A stretch of 14,409 nt of DNA, from positions 1 through 14,409 of the forward strand of contig JAEZZV010000294.1 in assembly GCA_023418375.1 (NCBI GenBank), given 5' to 3'. The position numbers and the translations under genes are program-made. The notes under the pieces are model-generated. The model was not told the DNA's origin. It searched no databases and saw nothing but the letters and a program-made list of their open reading frames with translations. Below, piece by piece: positions 7,078-14,236 of this stretch (position 1 is the stretch's first letter; each line of letters opens with the position of its first letter). The stretch is from Actinomycetes bacterium. Lineage in GTDB: Bacteria; Actinomycetota; Actinomycetes; Actinomycetales; Cellulomonadaceae.

Positions 7078-10000
7078 CAGTACGTCACCTCCTGGCTGCG
7101 GCGGCGGACCACCGTGACCTCGTCCCGTTGGTTGCCCGTGGGTCCGAGGTAGTTGAACGCGTACGACAGCTGCGCGTAACCGCCGATGAGGTGGCTCGGC
7201 TTGATGAGCAGGCGGGTCAGCGAGTTGTGGATGCCGCCCCGCTTGCCCGTGGTCTCCGACCGGGGGACGTCGATCAGGCGGTCCTGCGCATGGTGCATGT
7301 AGACAGTGCCCTCCGGCATGCGGTGCGAGACGACCGCGCGGGCCACGACGACCCCGTTGCGGTTGACCGCCTCGATCCAGTCGTTGTCGGCGATGCCGGC
7401 CTTGGCGGCGTCCTTGTCGCTCATCCAGATCGTGGGGCCGCCCCGGGACAGCGAGAGCATGAACAGGTTGTCCTGGTACTCCGAGTGGATCGACCACTTG
7501 TTGTGCGGGGTCAGGTAGCGCACCGTCACCCCCACGGCGCCGGTGCCGTCCACCTCGTCGGTGTGCCCGACGGCGTTCTCGCCGAACAGGTCCGACATGT
7601 TCAGCGGCGGGCGGAAGACCGGCAGGGACTCACCCAGCTCGCTCATCCAGTCGTGGTCCAGGTAGAAGTGCTGACGGCCGGTGAGCGTGTGCCAGGGCTT
7701 GAGTCGCTCGACGTTGATCGTGAACGGGGAGTAGCGCCGGCCCCCGTGCTCGGTGCCCGACCACTCCGGGGACGTGATCACCGTCGTCGGGGCGGCCTGC
7801 GTGTCGGCGAAGGTCACCTGCTTGCCCTCGTGCTCGGCCGCGAGGTCCGCCATCTGCGTCCCGGTGCGCTTCTCGAGGGTGTGGAAGCCCTGCACCGCAA
7901 GGTGCCCGTTCGTCGTGCCGGACAGCGCCAGGATCGCCTCGCACGCGTGCACGTCCCGGGTCAGCAGGGGCCGGCCCTCGACGACGCTGCCCGTGCCCTG
8001 CGCGACGCCGTTCTTGCGGCCCAGGTAGGCGACCTCGCGACCGACGTCGAACGTCACGCCCTTGGTCGTGGCCCCGAGCGTGTCCAGGAGCGGCCCGAGC
8101 GTCGCCATCTTGGCGGCGACGGCCCCGTAGTCGCGCTCCACGGCGACGATCTTCGGCATCGTCACGCCGGGGACAGGCTCGCACTCCCCCGTCTTCCAGT
8201 CGCGCACGACGCCGTGCGGCGTCGCGAGCTCGTCGGGCGTGTCGTGCAGGAGCGGGACCGCGACGACGTCCGTGCGGACCCCCAGGTGCCGGGCCGCCAG
8301 CTCGCTGAACCGTCGGGCCAGGCCGTGGAAGATGTCGAAGTCGGTCCGCGTCTGCCAGGGCGGAGCGATCGCGGGGCTGAACGAGTTCACGAACGGGTGC
8401 ATGTCCGTGGTGTTCAGGTCGTACTTCTCGTACCACGTCGCCGCCGGCAGGACGACGTCCGAGTAGACGGTCGTGCTCGTCATCCGGAAGTCCAGGGACA
8501 CGAGCAGGTCGAGCTTGCCGGTGGGGGCCTCGTCGTGCCAGACGACGTCGCGCGGGCGCGCGTCGGGCGGCGCCTGCGTCGCCCGCAGGTTCGAGTCCGT
8601 CCCCAGGAGGTGGTGCAGGAAGTACTCGTTGCCCTTCGCGGAGCTGCCGAGGAGGTTCGCACGCCACACGGTGAGCACGCGGGGGAAGTTCTCCGGGGCA
8701 TCGGGGTCCTCCGCGGCGAACCGCAGCCGGCCAGCCTTCAGCTCCGCGACGACGTGGTCGGCCGCGCCCAGGCCGGCCGCCGCGGCGGCGTCGGCCAGGT
8801 CGAGCGGGTTCGCGTCGAAGGTCGGGTACGACGGCATCCAGCCGAGCCGCGCGGACTGCGCGACGACGTCGGCCGTGGCCTTCCCCGTGAGGTGTCCGCC
8901 CGCCCGGCCGGGCACGTGCGCGGCCAGGGTGTCGGCGCCGAACGCGTCGTAGCGGAACTGGTCGGTGTTCAGGTACCAGTACGCGGTCTGCACCATGGTG
9001 CGGGCAGGGCGGGACCAGTCGAGCGCGTTGGCGTAGAGGCTGTGCCCGGTGACGGGCCGGACCTTCTCCTGGCCGACGTAGTGCGCCCAGCCGCCGCCGT
9101 TGACGCCCTGGCATCCGGTGAGCGTCGTCAGGGCGAGGAAGGACCGGTAGATCGTGTCGGAGTGGAACCAGTGGTTGGTGCCGGCCCCCATGAGGATCAT
9201 CGACCGCCCACGGGACTCCTCGGCGTTCGCGGCGAACTCCCGGCCGATGCGCTCCGCCTTCGCGGCGGGCACCCCCGTGAACTGCTCCTGCCAGGCAGGC
9301 GTGCACGGCTGGCTCGCGTCGTCGTACCCGCTCGGCCACGCGCCCGGCAGGCCGTCGCGGCCGACGCCGTACTGCGCCAGCAGCAGGTCGAGCACCGTCG
9401 TGACCAGGTGCCCGGCGACCCGGCGGACCGGCACGCCGCGCCGGACGGTCGACGCCGCCCCGTCGAGCGTGTCGAACCGCGGCAGCACCACCTCGACGGC
9501 CTCGCCGGTCTGCGGAGCCCCGACCACCGGTCCCCCGGCCGAGAGCATCGGCTCGACGCCGCCGAGGTCCAGGTTCCACCGCCCCGCCCCGGCCTCGCCG
9601 TAGTGGTGCCCGAGCGAGCCACCCGGCACCACCGGCGCCTCGGTCCGCGCGTCGAGCAGGACCGTCTTGAACGCGGCGTTCTCGGCCGCGGCCTCCGCGC
9701 CGCCGAGGTCCTCCGCCGTGAGGAACTTGCCCGCCAGGTAGCTGCCGTCGTCGGCCCGCTCGAGGCGGACCAGGAAGGGCAGGTCCGTGTAGCGCCGCGC
9801 GTAGTCGGCGAAGTACCCCACCTCGCGCTCCACGTAGGACTCGCGCAGGACGACGTGACCCATCGCCATCGCCAGCGCCCCGTCGGTGCCGGGCGCCGCG
9901 GCCAGCCACTCGTCGGCGAACTTCACGTTGTCGGCGTAGTCCGGCGAGACGACGACGACCTTCTGGCCGCGGTAGCGGGCCTCGACCATCCAGTGCGCGT

Positions 10001-10835
10001 CGGGCGTGCGAGTGACCGGGACGTTCGAGCCCCACATGATCAGGTAGCCGGCGTCCCACCAGTCGCCGGACTCCGGCACGTCCGTCTGGTCCCCGAACAC
10101 CTGGGGCGACGCGACCGGCAGGTCGGCGTACCAGTCGTAGAACGAGAGCATCGGCGCCCCGAGCAGCGCGTGGTAGCGGGCGCCCGCTCCGTGCGACACC
10201 ATCGACATCGCCGGGATCGGCGAGAACCCCGCGATCCGGTCCGGGCCGTAGCGGCGGATCGTGTGCACCTGCGCGGCGGCGACGATCTCGAGTGCCTCCT
10301 CCCACGACGCACGGACCAGGCCGCCCTTGCCGCGCGCTGCCTTGTAGCGGCGGGCGGCCTCCGGGTCGTCGACGATGCTCGCCCACGCCTCGACGGGGTC
10401 ACCCGTACGCGCCCGCGCGGCGCGGTACATCTCGAGCAGCAGGCCGCGCAGGTACGGGTACCTGATGCGCGTCGGCGAGTACGTGTACCAGCTGAACGCC
10501 GCCCCGCGCGGGCAGCCGCGGGGCTCGTACTCGGGTCGGTCCGGGCCCACCGACGGGTAGTCGGTCTGCTGCGACTCCCAGGTGATGATCCCGTCCTTGA
10601 CGTAGACCTTCCACGAGCACGAGCCGGTGCAGTTCACGCCGTGCGTCGAGCGCACGACCTTGTCGTGGCTCCAGCGATCCCGGTAGAAGGTGTCCGCGTC
10701 CCGCCCACCGATCTGGTACAGGGTCCGCAGGTCAGCCGAGACCTCGCCACGGCGCAGATGGCGCCCGACGCGGAGGATGGCGTCGGACGCCGGTCCGTCG
10801 AGCCCCGCGGTCGGTCCGGTGGCGGCCTGGGTCAT
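7077..10835 (-). CDS. narG: Respiratory nitrate reductase alpha subunit (Mo-bis-MGD), NarG
   Basis: Catalytic subunit of 1252 residues, full length, reducing nitrate to nitrite on the cytoplasmic face of the membrane. The FS0 cluster ligands follow the NarG pattern with a histidine: H65, C69 and C73 (HGVNCTGSC), then C108 (PRGCPRG), matching E. coli H50/C54/C58/C93. D234 in SFYDWYADLP is the expected aspartate ligand of molybdenum (E. coli D222). Other family landmarks are QTDVPESGDWW (near 250) and the NHWFHSDTIYRSFLALTTLTG stretch mid-protein. The ATG at 10835 has AAGGAGA five bases upstream; the frame stays open further upstream but without a better start. The N-terminus (MTQAATGPTAG) is a short actinobacterial extension. 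narK lies 73 bases upstream on the same strand, and the stop overlaps narH. Confidence 0.98.
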   Translation of the reverse strand: MTQAATGPTAGLDGPASDAILRVGRHLRRGEVSADLRTLYQIGGRDADTFYRDRWSHDKVVRSTHGVNCTGSCSWKVYVKDGIITWESQQTDYPSVGPDRPEYEPRGCPRGAAFSWYTYSPTRIRYPYLRGLLLEMYRAARARTGDPVEAWASIVDDPEAARRYKAARGKGGLVRASWEEALEIVAAAQVHTIRRYGPDRIAGFSPIPAMSMVSHGAGARYHALLGAPMLSFYDWYADLPVASPQVFGDQTDVPESGDWWDAGYLIMWGSNVPVTRTPDAHWMVEARYRGQKVVVVSPDYADNVKFADEWLAAAPGTDGALAMAMGHVVLRESYVEREVGYFADYARRYTDLPFLVRLERADDGSYLAGKFLTAEDLGGAEAAAENAAFKTVLLDARTEAPVVPGGSLGHHYGEAGAGRWNLDLGGVEPMLSAGGPVVGAPQTGEAVEVVLPRFDTLDGAASTVRRGVPVRRVAGHLVTTVLDLLLAQYGVGRDGLPGAWPSGYDDASQPCTPAWQEQFTGVPAAKAERIGREFAANAEESRGRSMILMGAGTNHWFHSDTIYRSFLALTTLTGCQGVNGGGWAHYVGQEKVRPVTGHSLYANALDWSRPARTMVQTAYWYLNTDQFRYDAFGADTLAAHVPGRAGGHLTGKATADVVAQSARLGWMPSYPTFDANPLDLADAAAAAGLGAADHVVAELKAGRLRFAAEDPDAPENFPRVLTVWRANLLGSSAKGNEYFLHHLLGTDSNLRATQAPPDARPRDVVWHDEAPTGKLDLLVSLDFRMTSTTVYSDVVLPAATWYEKYDLNTTDMHPFVNSFSPAIAPPWQTRTDFDIFHGLARRFSELAARHLGVRTDVVAVPLLHDTPDELATPHGVVRDWKTGECEPVPGVTMPKIVAVERDYGAVAAKMATLGPLLDTLGATTKGVTFDVGREVAYLGRKNGVAQGTGSVVEGRPLLTRDVHACEAILALSGTTNGHLAVQGFHTLEKRTGTQMADLAAEHEGKQVTFADTQAAPTTVITSPEWSGTEHGGRRYSPFTINVERLKPWHTLTGRQHFYLDHDWMSELGESLPVFRPPLNMSDLFGENAVGHTDEVDGTGAVGVTVRYLTPHNKWSIHSEYQDNLFMLSLSRGGPTIWMSDKDAAKAGIADNDWIEAVNRNGVVVARAVVSHRMPEGTVYMHHAQDRLIDVPRSETTGKRGGIHNSLTRLLIKPSHLIGGYAQLSYAFNYLGPTGNQRDEVTVVRRRSQEVTY

Positions 10836-10908
10836 CGTGGTCTCCTTCGTCGGGTCGTCGACCAGGTGCGGGCGTCGGGTCCGGCCTGCGCGGCCGGTCC
10901 CGAGGAGG
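10836..10908 (-). promoter_or_regulatory. narK-narG intercistronic region with a GC-rich hairpin
   Basis: This is the only non-overlapping junction in the nar operon (73 bases). CCGGCC (10881-10886) and GGCCGG (10892-10897) form a strong stem, extended across one mismatch by GGG (10877-10879) and CCC (10899-10901). No U-run follows on the minus strand, so it is more likely an mRNA processing or stability element, or a partial attenuator, than a terminator. The narG Shine-Dalgarno lies at the downstream end of the region. Confidence 0.45.
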
Positions 10909-12213
10909 TCAGCTCGGGCGCGGCGCCCCCGGGCGGGCGTACTGCATCCAGGCCAGCACGGTGCACGCCGCGAAGTACACGACGGCACCGAAGAAGAACG
11001 CGCGCGGCGAGATCGCCGACAGGGCCATGCCGACCAGGAACGGCCCGAACGCGGCGATCGATGCCGTGAAGCCGATCACGCCGCCGGCCTGCCGGCGGGG
11101 GAAGATCATCGGCATCTGCTTGAAGGTGCCCGCGTTACCGATGCCGGCGAAGAAGAACACCACGAGCATCCCGATGAGGAAGGGTCCGAACTGGTCCCGC
11201 GACGTCGGGCTCAGGAAGAACGCCGTGACCAGCGTGCTGATCGTCATCCCGACGCCCGCGACGAACGTCCAGATCGCGCCGCCGAACCTGTCGCACAACG
11301 GGCCCCAGGCGGCCCGGGTGGCGGAGCCGACGAGCGGGCCCAGGAACGCGTACTTCAGCGGGTCCGGAGCGTTCTCGAAGCCGCCGTACTCGTTCTTGAT
11401 GATGAGCCCGAGCTGAGCCGCGAAGCCCGAGAAGGCGCCGAAGGTCATGAGGTAGATCGCCGTCATGTACCAGGTGTGCCGGTCGCGGAAGATGTCCAGC
11501 TGCTGACGGAAGTTCGCCTCCACGGGTACCCGGCGGAGGAACACCGCGGCAAGCACCATTCCGAGGACGACCCAGGGCACGAGCACCAGGCCCGCGTTGT
11601 GCAGCCACATGTGGCCGCCGTCGATCTTCTCCTGCGGCGTCAGCGCGGTGACGCCCAGGAGGCCGAAGCCGACGACCCACGGCGTCAGGAACTGGATGAG
11701 GCTCACGCCGAAGTTGCCGAGCCCGGCCTGGAGACCGAGCGCGGTGCCGGCCATCCGCCGCGGGAAGAAGTAGCTGGTCGAGGGCATGAACCCGGAGAAG
11801 GCGCCGCCGCCGACGCCGCACGCGGCGGCCAGGAGCAGCAGCACCCAGTACGGGGTATTCACGTTGCGCACCGCGAAGGTCCAGCCGAGCATCGGCAGCA
11901 GCAGGAGCGTGGCCGAGCCGCCGACGAGGGTCCGCGTGCCCACGATGGGCGGCAGGAACATGTAGATCAGGCGCATCAGGCCGCCCGAGAGGCCCGGCAC
12001 CGCGACGAGCCAGTACAGCTGGGCGTCCGTGAGGTCGTAGCCGATCGTCGTCAGGCGGGGCGCGATCGCGCTGACCAGGTACCAGACGCAGAACGCGAGC
12101 GTGAGGTTGTAGGTGGTGATCCACAGCGTCCGCCACGCGAACCGCTTGTCCCAGCGCTCGGGGTCCTCGGGGTCCCAGCGCGCCAGGTCGACGCTGGGGT
12201 TGACGATCGCCAT
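10909..12213 (-). CDS. narK: NarK-family nitrate/nitrite transporter of the respiratory operon
   Basis: MFS protein of 434 residues with about 12 membrane segments, expected to exchange nitrate for nitrite (or import nitrate with protons) in support of NarGHI. Signature regions are GGGAFSGFMPSTSYFFP (about 135-151) and FAGIGNAGTFKQMPMIFP (about 355-372). Likely substrate arginines are R81 (MRLIYMF) and R300 (SATRAAW). The ATG at 12213 has GGAGG four bases upstream and yields MAIVNPSVDLARWDPEDPERW, a typical N-terminus; the frame is open further upstream but without a ribosome binding site. It heads narKGHJI, the same order as in Corynebacterium glutamicum. It is distinct from the transporter at 837-2180, so the two probably have separate ancestry and different transport modes. 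Confidence 0.94.
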   Translation of the reverse strand: MAIVNPSVDLARWDPEDPERWDKRFAWRTLWITTYNLTLAFCVWYLVSAIAPRLTTIGYDLTDAQLYWLVAVPGLSGGLMRLIYMFLPPIVGTRTLVGGSATLLLLPMLGWTFAVRNVNTPYWVLLLLAAACGVGGGAFSGFMPSTSYFFPRRMAGTALGLQAGLGNFGVSLIQFLTPWVVGFGLLGVTALTPQEKIDGGHMWLHNAGLVLVPWVVLGMVLAAVFLRRVPVEANFRQQLDIFRDRHTWYMTAIYLMTFGAFSGFAAQLGLIIKNEYGGFENAPDPLKYAFLGPLVGSATRAAWGPLCDRFGGAIWTFVAGVGMTISTLVTAFFLSPTSRDQFGPFLIGMLVVFFFAGIGNAGTFKQMPMIFPRRQAGGVIGFTASIAAFGPFLVGMALSAISPRAFFFGAVVYFAACTVLAWMQYARPGAPRPS

Positions 12214-12336
12214 CGTTCCTCCGGGTGCCAGGAGCGGCCACGGTCCCGCCGCCATCCTGTCGAGTCTGGGCGTGCGCCGCGAGAGGAAGCGGCGAAGAAA
12301 CCCGGGAAAACCCCGCAATCACTGATCGACGCGCCG
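12214..12336 (-). promoter_or_regulatory. Promoter region of narKGHJI
   Basis: This stretch of 123 bases lies between the Fe-S-type regulator and narK. It is noticeably more A/T-rich at 12296-12326 than its surroundings. Two AAACCC elements (12298-12303 and 12308-12313) are ten bases apart, one helical turn, and the dyad ATCA-C-TGAT lies at 12318-12326. These may be regulator contacts. On the minus strand CGGG-GTTTT-CCCG can form a short stem that might weakly terminate the upstream gene. No clear FNR/CRP site or convincing -35/-10 pair was found. Confidence 0.35.
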
Positions 12337-12948
12337 TCAGAAACCCGTGAGGTGCAGCAGGCAGTGGCGCGGCCCCACGAACGGCTCCAGGCTCGCGGCC
12401 GTGACCGGCCCGCCCTCGGCGGCCAGCACGTCGCGGGCGAGGTCCAGGTGCACCTCGCACAGCAGCTCCGTCCGCTCGTGCGCGAGCGTGGCGTAGGGGC
12501 AGCGGCGCAGGTGCACCGTGCGCTCGGGCGCTGCCACCTCCGGCGCGAAGCCGAGGTCGTCCAGATGCAGGTCCAGGGCCGCCAGCTGCGCCGCGACCTC
12601 CTGCGCTTCGGCGTCGTCGGAGGACGCCTCCTCGGGCAGGTCGAGGGCTTCCCGGGCGCTCGCCAGGTACGCCTCGCGGAACCGCTCGTCAGCGGTGGCC
12701 GCCGCCCGCCGGCGCACCAGGGCATAGCGGAGCCGCGGCCGGCCCTGCGTGCCCCGGTGCTCCGCGGCCCGCTCGACGAAGCCGGCGGCCACCAGCCGGT
12801 CGAGGTGCTCGCGGGCCGTGTTGTGGTGCAGGCCGGTGGCCGTGGCCACCTCCGTCACGAGCGCCGCCTCGCCCACCTCCCGAAGGAAGCGCAGGATGGC
12901 CAGACGGCGCGCCGACGCGAGCGTCCGTCCCGTGATCCCCGCGCCCAT
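12337..12948 (-). CDS. Winged-helix regulator with SufR/ArnR-like cysteine-rich C-terminus (probable Fe-S sensor)
   Basis: Protein of 203 residues. The N-terminal winged helix (about 10-78) has a recognition region GLHHNTAREHLDRL (39-52) and a wing GRPRLRYAL (69-77), as in SufR and related regulators. The C-terminal half holds three cysteines: C150 (RRCPYATLAH), C164 (ELLCEVH) and C196 (PRHCLLHL). The CP..(13 residues)..C arrangement and a final C near the end resemble Fe-S cluster ligands of SufR proteins. No fourth cysteine is present; a His or Asp may complete the site. In C. glutamicum the NO-responsive Fe-S regulator ArnR represses narKGHJI; this gene, directly upstream of the same operon and on the same strand, may be its counterpart, though orthology is untested. 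The ATG at 12948 lacks a Shine-Dalgarno; AATACT six bases upstream hints at a leaderless transcript. Its stop is 123 bases from narK. Confidence 0.8.
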   Translation of the reverse strand: MGAGITGRTLASARRLAILRFLREVGEAALVTEVATATGLHHNTAREHLDRLVAAGFVERAAEHRGTQGRPRLRYALVRRRAAATADERFREAYLASAREALDLPEEASSDDAEAQEVAAQLAALDLHLDDLGFAPEVAAPERTVHLRRCPYATLAHERTELLCEVHLDLARDVLAAEGGPVTAASLEPFVGPRHCLLHLTGF

Positions 12949-13078
12949 GGGACGAGTATTCCCGGACCTGGGCGGGTGTGTGGCGACGTCCGCTGGGTAG
13001 CGTGGGCCGGATCCGCGAGTCGGACCCGGCGCCTGACCGGCTCGGCCGACGTACCCAGCACGACCGAAGGGGGAGCCG
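12949..13078. promoter_or_regulatory. Divergent promoter region between the Fe-S-type regulator and the P450
   Basis: This 130-base region must serve both directions. For the P450, TAGCGT at 12998-13003 is a good actinobacterial -10 with a poor -35, and GGGGGAG sits just before the ATG. For the regulator, AATACT (minus strand) lies six bases before its ATG, suggesting leaderless initiation. The sequence at 12949-12963 begins GGGA and ends TCCC, a short partial dyad over that promoter that could allow autoregulation. Confidence 0.35.
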
Positions 13079-14236
13079 ATGACGCAGGTCAGGGCGGGGA
13101 ACGACTGGGACCCGCGCGCCCCCGAGGTGCTGGCCGACCAGCTGGCCGCGTACGACGCGATGCGGGGCCGCTGCCCGGTCGCGCACAGCGACTACCTCGG
13201 CTGGACCCTCTTCCGGCATGACGACGTCGTGGCCGCCGCGCAGGACCACGAGACCTTCAGCAACGTGGTCTCCGACCGCGCGTCGGTGCCCAACGGGATG
13301 GACCCGCCCGAGCACACGCCGCACCGGCGGATCAACGAGCGCTACTTCGCCCCCGAGCGCATGGCCGCCGTGGAGCCCGCGTGCCGCGCGATCGCCGCCC
13401 GGCTCGTCGCCGAGCTGCCGCGAGGGGGCCCGACGGAGATCATGGACCCGCTCGCCCGGGCCTACGCGCTGCGGGTGCAGAGCGCGTTCATGGGCTGGCC
13501 GGCCGAGCTCGAGGGCCCGCTGCGGGACTGGACGCTGCGCAACCACCGGGCCTCGCTCACCCGGGACCCCGAGGCGCTGGCGGCCGTGGCGCTCGAGTTC
13601 GACGGGTACATCCGCGCCGAGATCGACGCCCGGCGCAGCGCCGGCGGGCTGGGCACCCGACCCGGGGACGTCACCGCCGAGCTGCTGACCGAGCGGGTCG
13701 ACGGCAGGCCGCTGACCGACGAGGAGCTCGTCAGCCTCATCCGCAACTGGACCGTCGGTGAGCTCAGCACGATCGCGGCGGCCGTCGGCATCCTCGTGCA
13801 CGCCCTCGCGGACCGCCCCGAGGTCCAGGAGCTCCTGCGCGCCGACACCGCCGCCATCCCGGCCGCGGTCGACGAGCTCCTGCGCATCCACCCGCCGCTG
13901 GTCGCGAACCGGCGCCGCACGACCCGCGACGCGCAGGTCGGCGGGCGCCGGATCCCGGCGGGCGCGCCGGTCACGCTCCTGTGGGCCTCAGCCAACCGCG
14001 ACGAGGCCGTCATGGGCGATCCCGACGAGTTCCGGCTCGACCGCGACCCCGCCGACAACCTCCTGTACGGCACCGGCATCCACGTCTGCCCGGGCGCCCC
14101 GCTGGCCCGCCTCGAGCTGCGCGTCCTGGTGGAGGAGCTGCTCGCGGCGACGGACCACGTCGGCCCGGTCGAGCAGGCGGTCACCGCGCAGTACCCGGCC
14201 AGCGGCTACACGGCGCTCATGGTGGGTGTGCGATGA
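13079..14236 (+). CDS. Cytochrome P450 with atypical I-helix, coupled to a Moco gene
   Basis: Soluble bacterial-type P450 of 385 residues, full length. The heme-binding loop is YGTGIHVCPG with C337 as thiolate ligand (Y replaces the usual F at the first position); the ExxR pair is E266/R269 (ELLRIHPP); the C-helix region reads DPPEHTPHRR (75-84). In the I-helix (about 221-241) the usual acid-Thr pair of the (A/G)GxxT motif is not evident: aligned residues read VGELSTI, with Leu where the acid and Ser where the Thr normally sit, so oxygen activation may be unusual. The ATG at 13079 follows GGGGGAG. The stop overlaps the MoaB/MogA start as ATGA. Its substrate is unknown and no ferredoxin or reductase gene is visible. 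A link to nitrate or NO metabolism is suggested only by position. Confidence 0.93.
   Translation: MTQVRAGNDWDPRAPEVLADQLAAYDAMRGRCPVAHSDYLGWTLFRHDDVVAAAQDHETFSNVVSDRASVPNGMDPPEHTPHRRINERYFAPERMAAVEPACRAIAARLVAELPRGGPTEIMDPLARAYALRVQSAFMGWPAELEGPLRDWTLRNHRASLTRDPEALAAVALEFDGYIRAEIDARRSAGGLGTRPGDVTAELLTERVDGRPLTDEELVSLIRNWTVGELSTIAAAVGILVHALADRPEVQELLRADTAAIPAAVDELLRIHPPLVANRRRTTRDAQVGGRRIPAGAPVTLLWASANRDEAVMGDPDEFRLDRDPADNLLYGTGIHVCPGAPLARLELRVLVEELLAATDHVGPVEQAVTAQYPASGYTALMVGVR

Noticed and set aside
10836..10988. An N-terminal extension of NarG upstream of the ATG at 10835
   Set aside because: It would overlap the end of narK, lacks a ribosome binding site and has no similarity to NarG N-termini, while the ATG at 10835 follows AAGGAGA.
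7128..11069. A very long open frame on the plus strand opposite narG and the end of narK
   Set aside because: It mirrors narG codon structure, is Arg/Val/Gly-rich with no recognisable domain, and runs through gene ends and the intercistronic region. Such antisense frames are expected at this GC content.
12214..12336. An FNR/CRP-type box upstream of narK
   Set aside because: No TTGAT-N4-ATCAA or TGTGA-N6-TCACA arrangement was found. ATCA-C-TGAT has the wrong spacing.
10690..13221. A long plus-strand frame across narK, the regulator and the P450 start
   Set aside because: It ignores three gene boundaries, has a low-complexity charged product and lies antisense to two well-supported genes.
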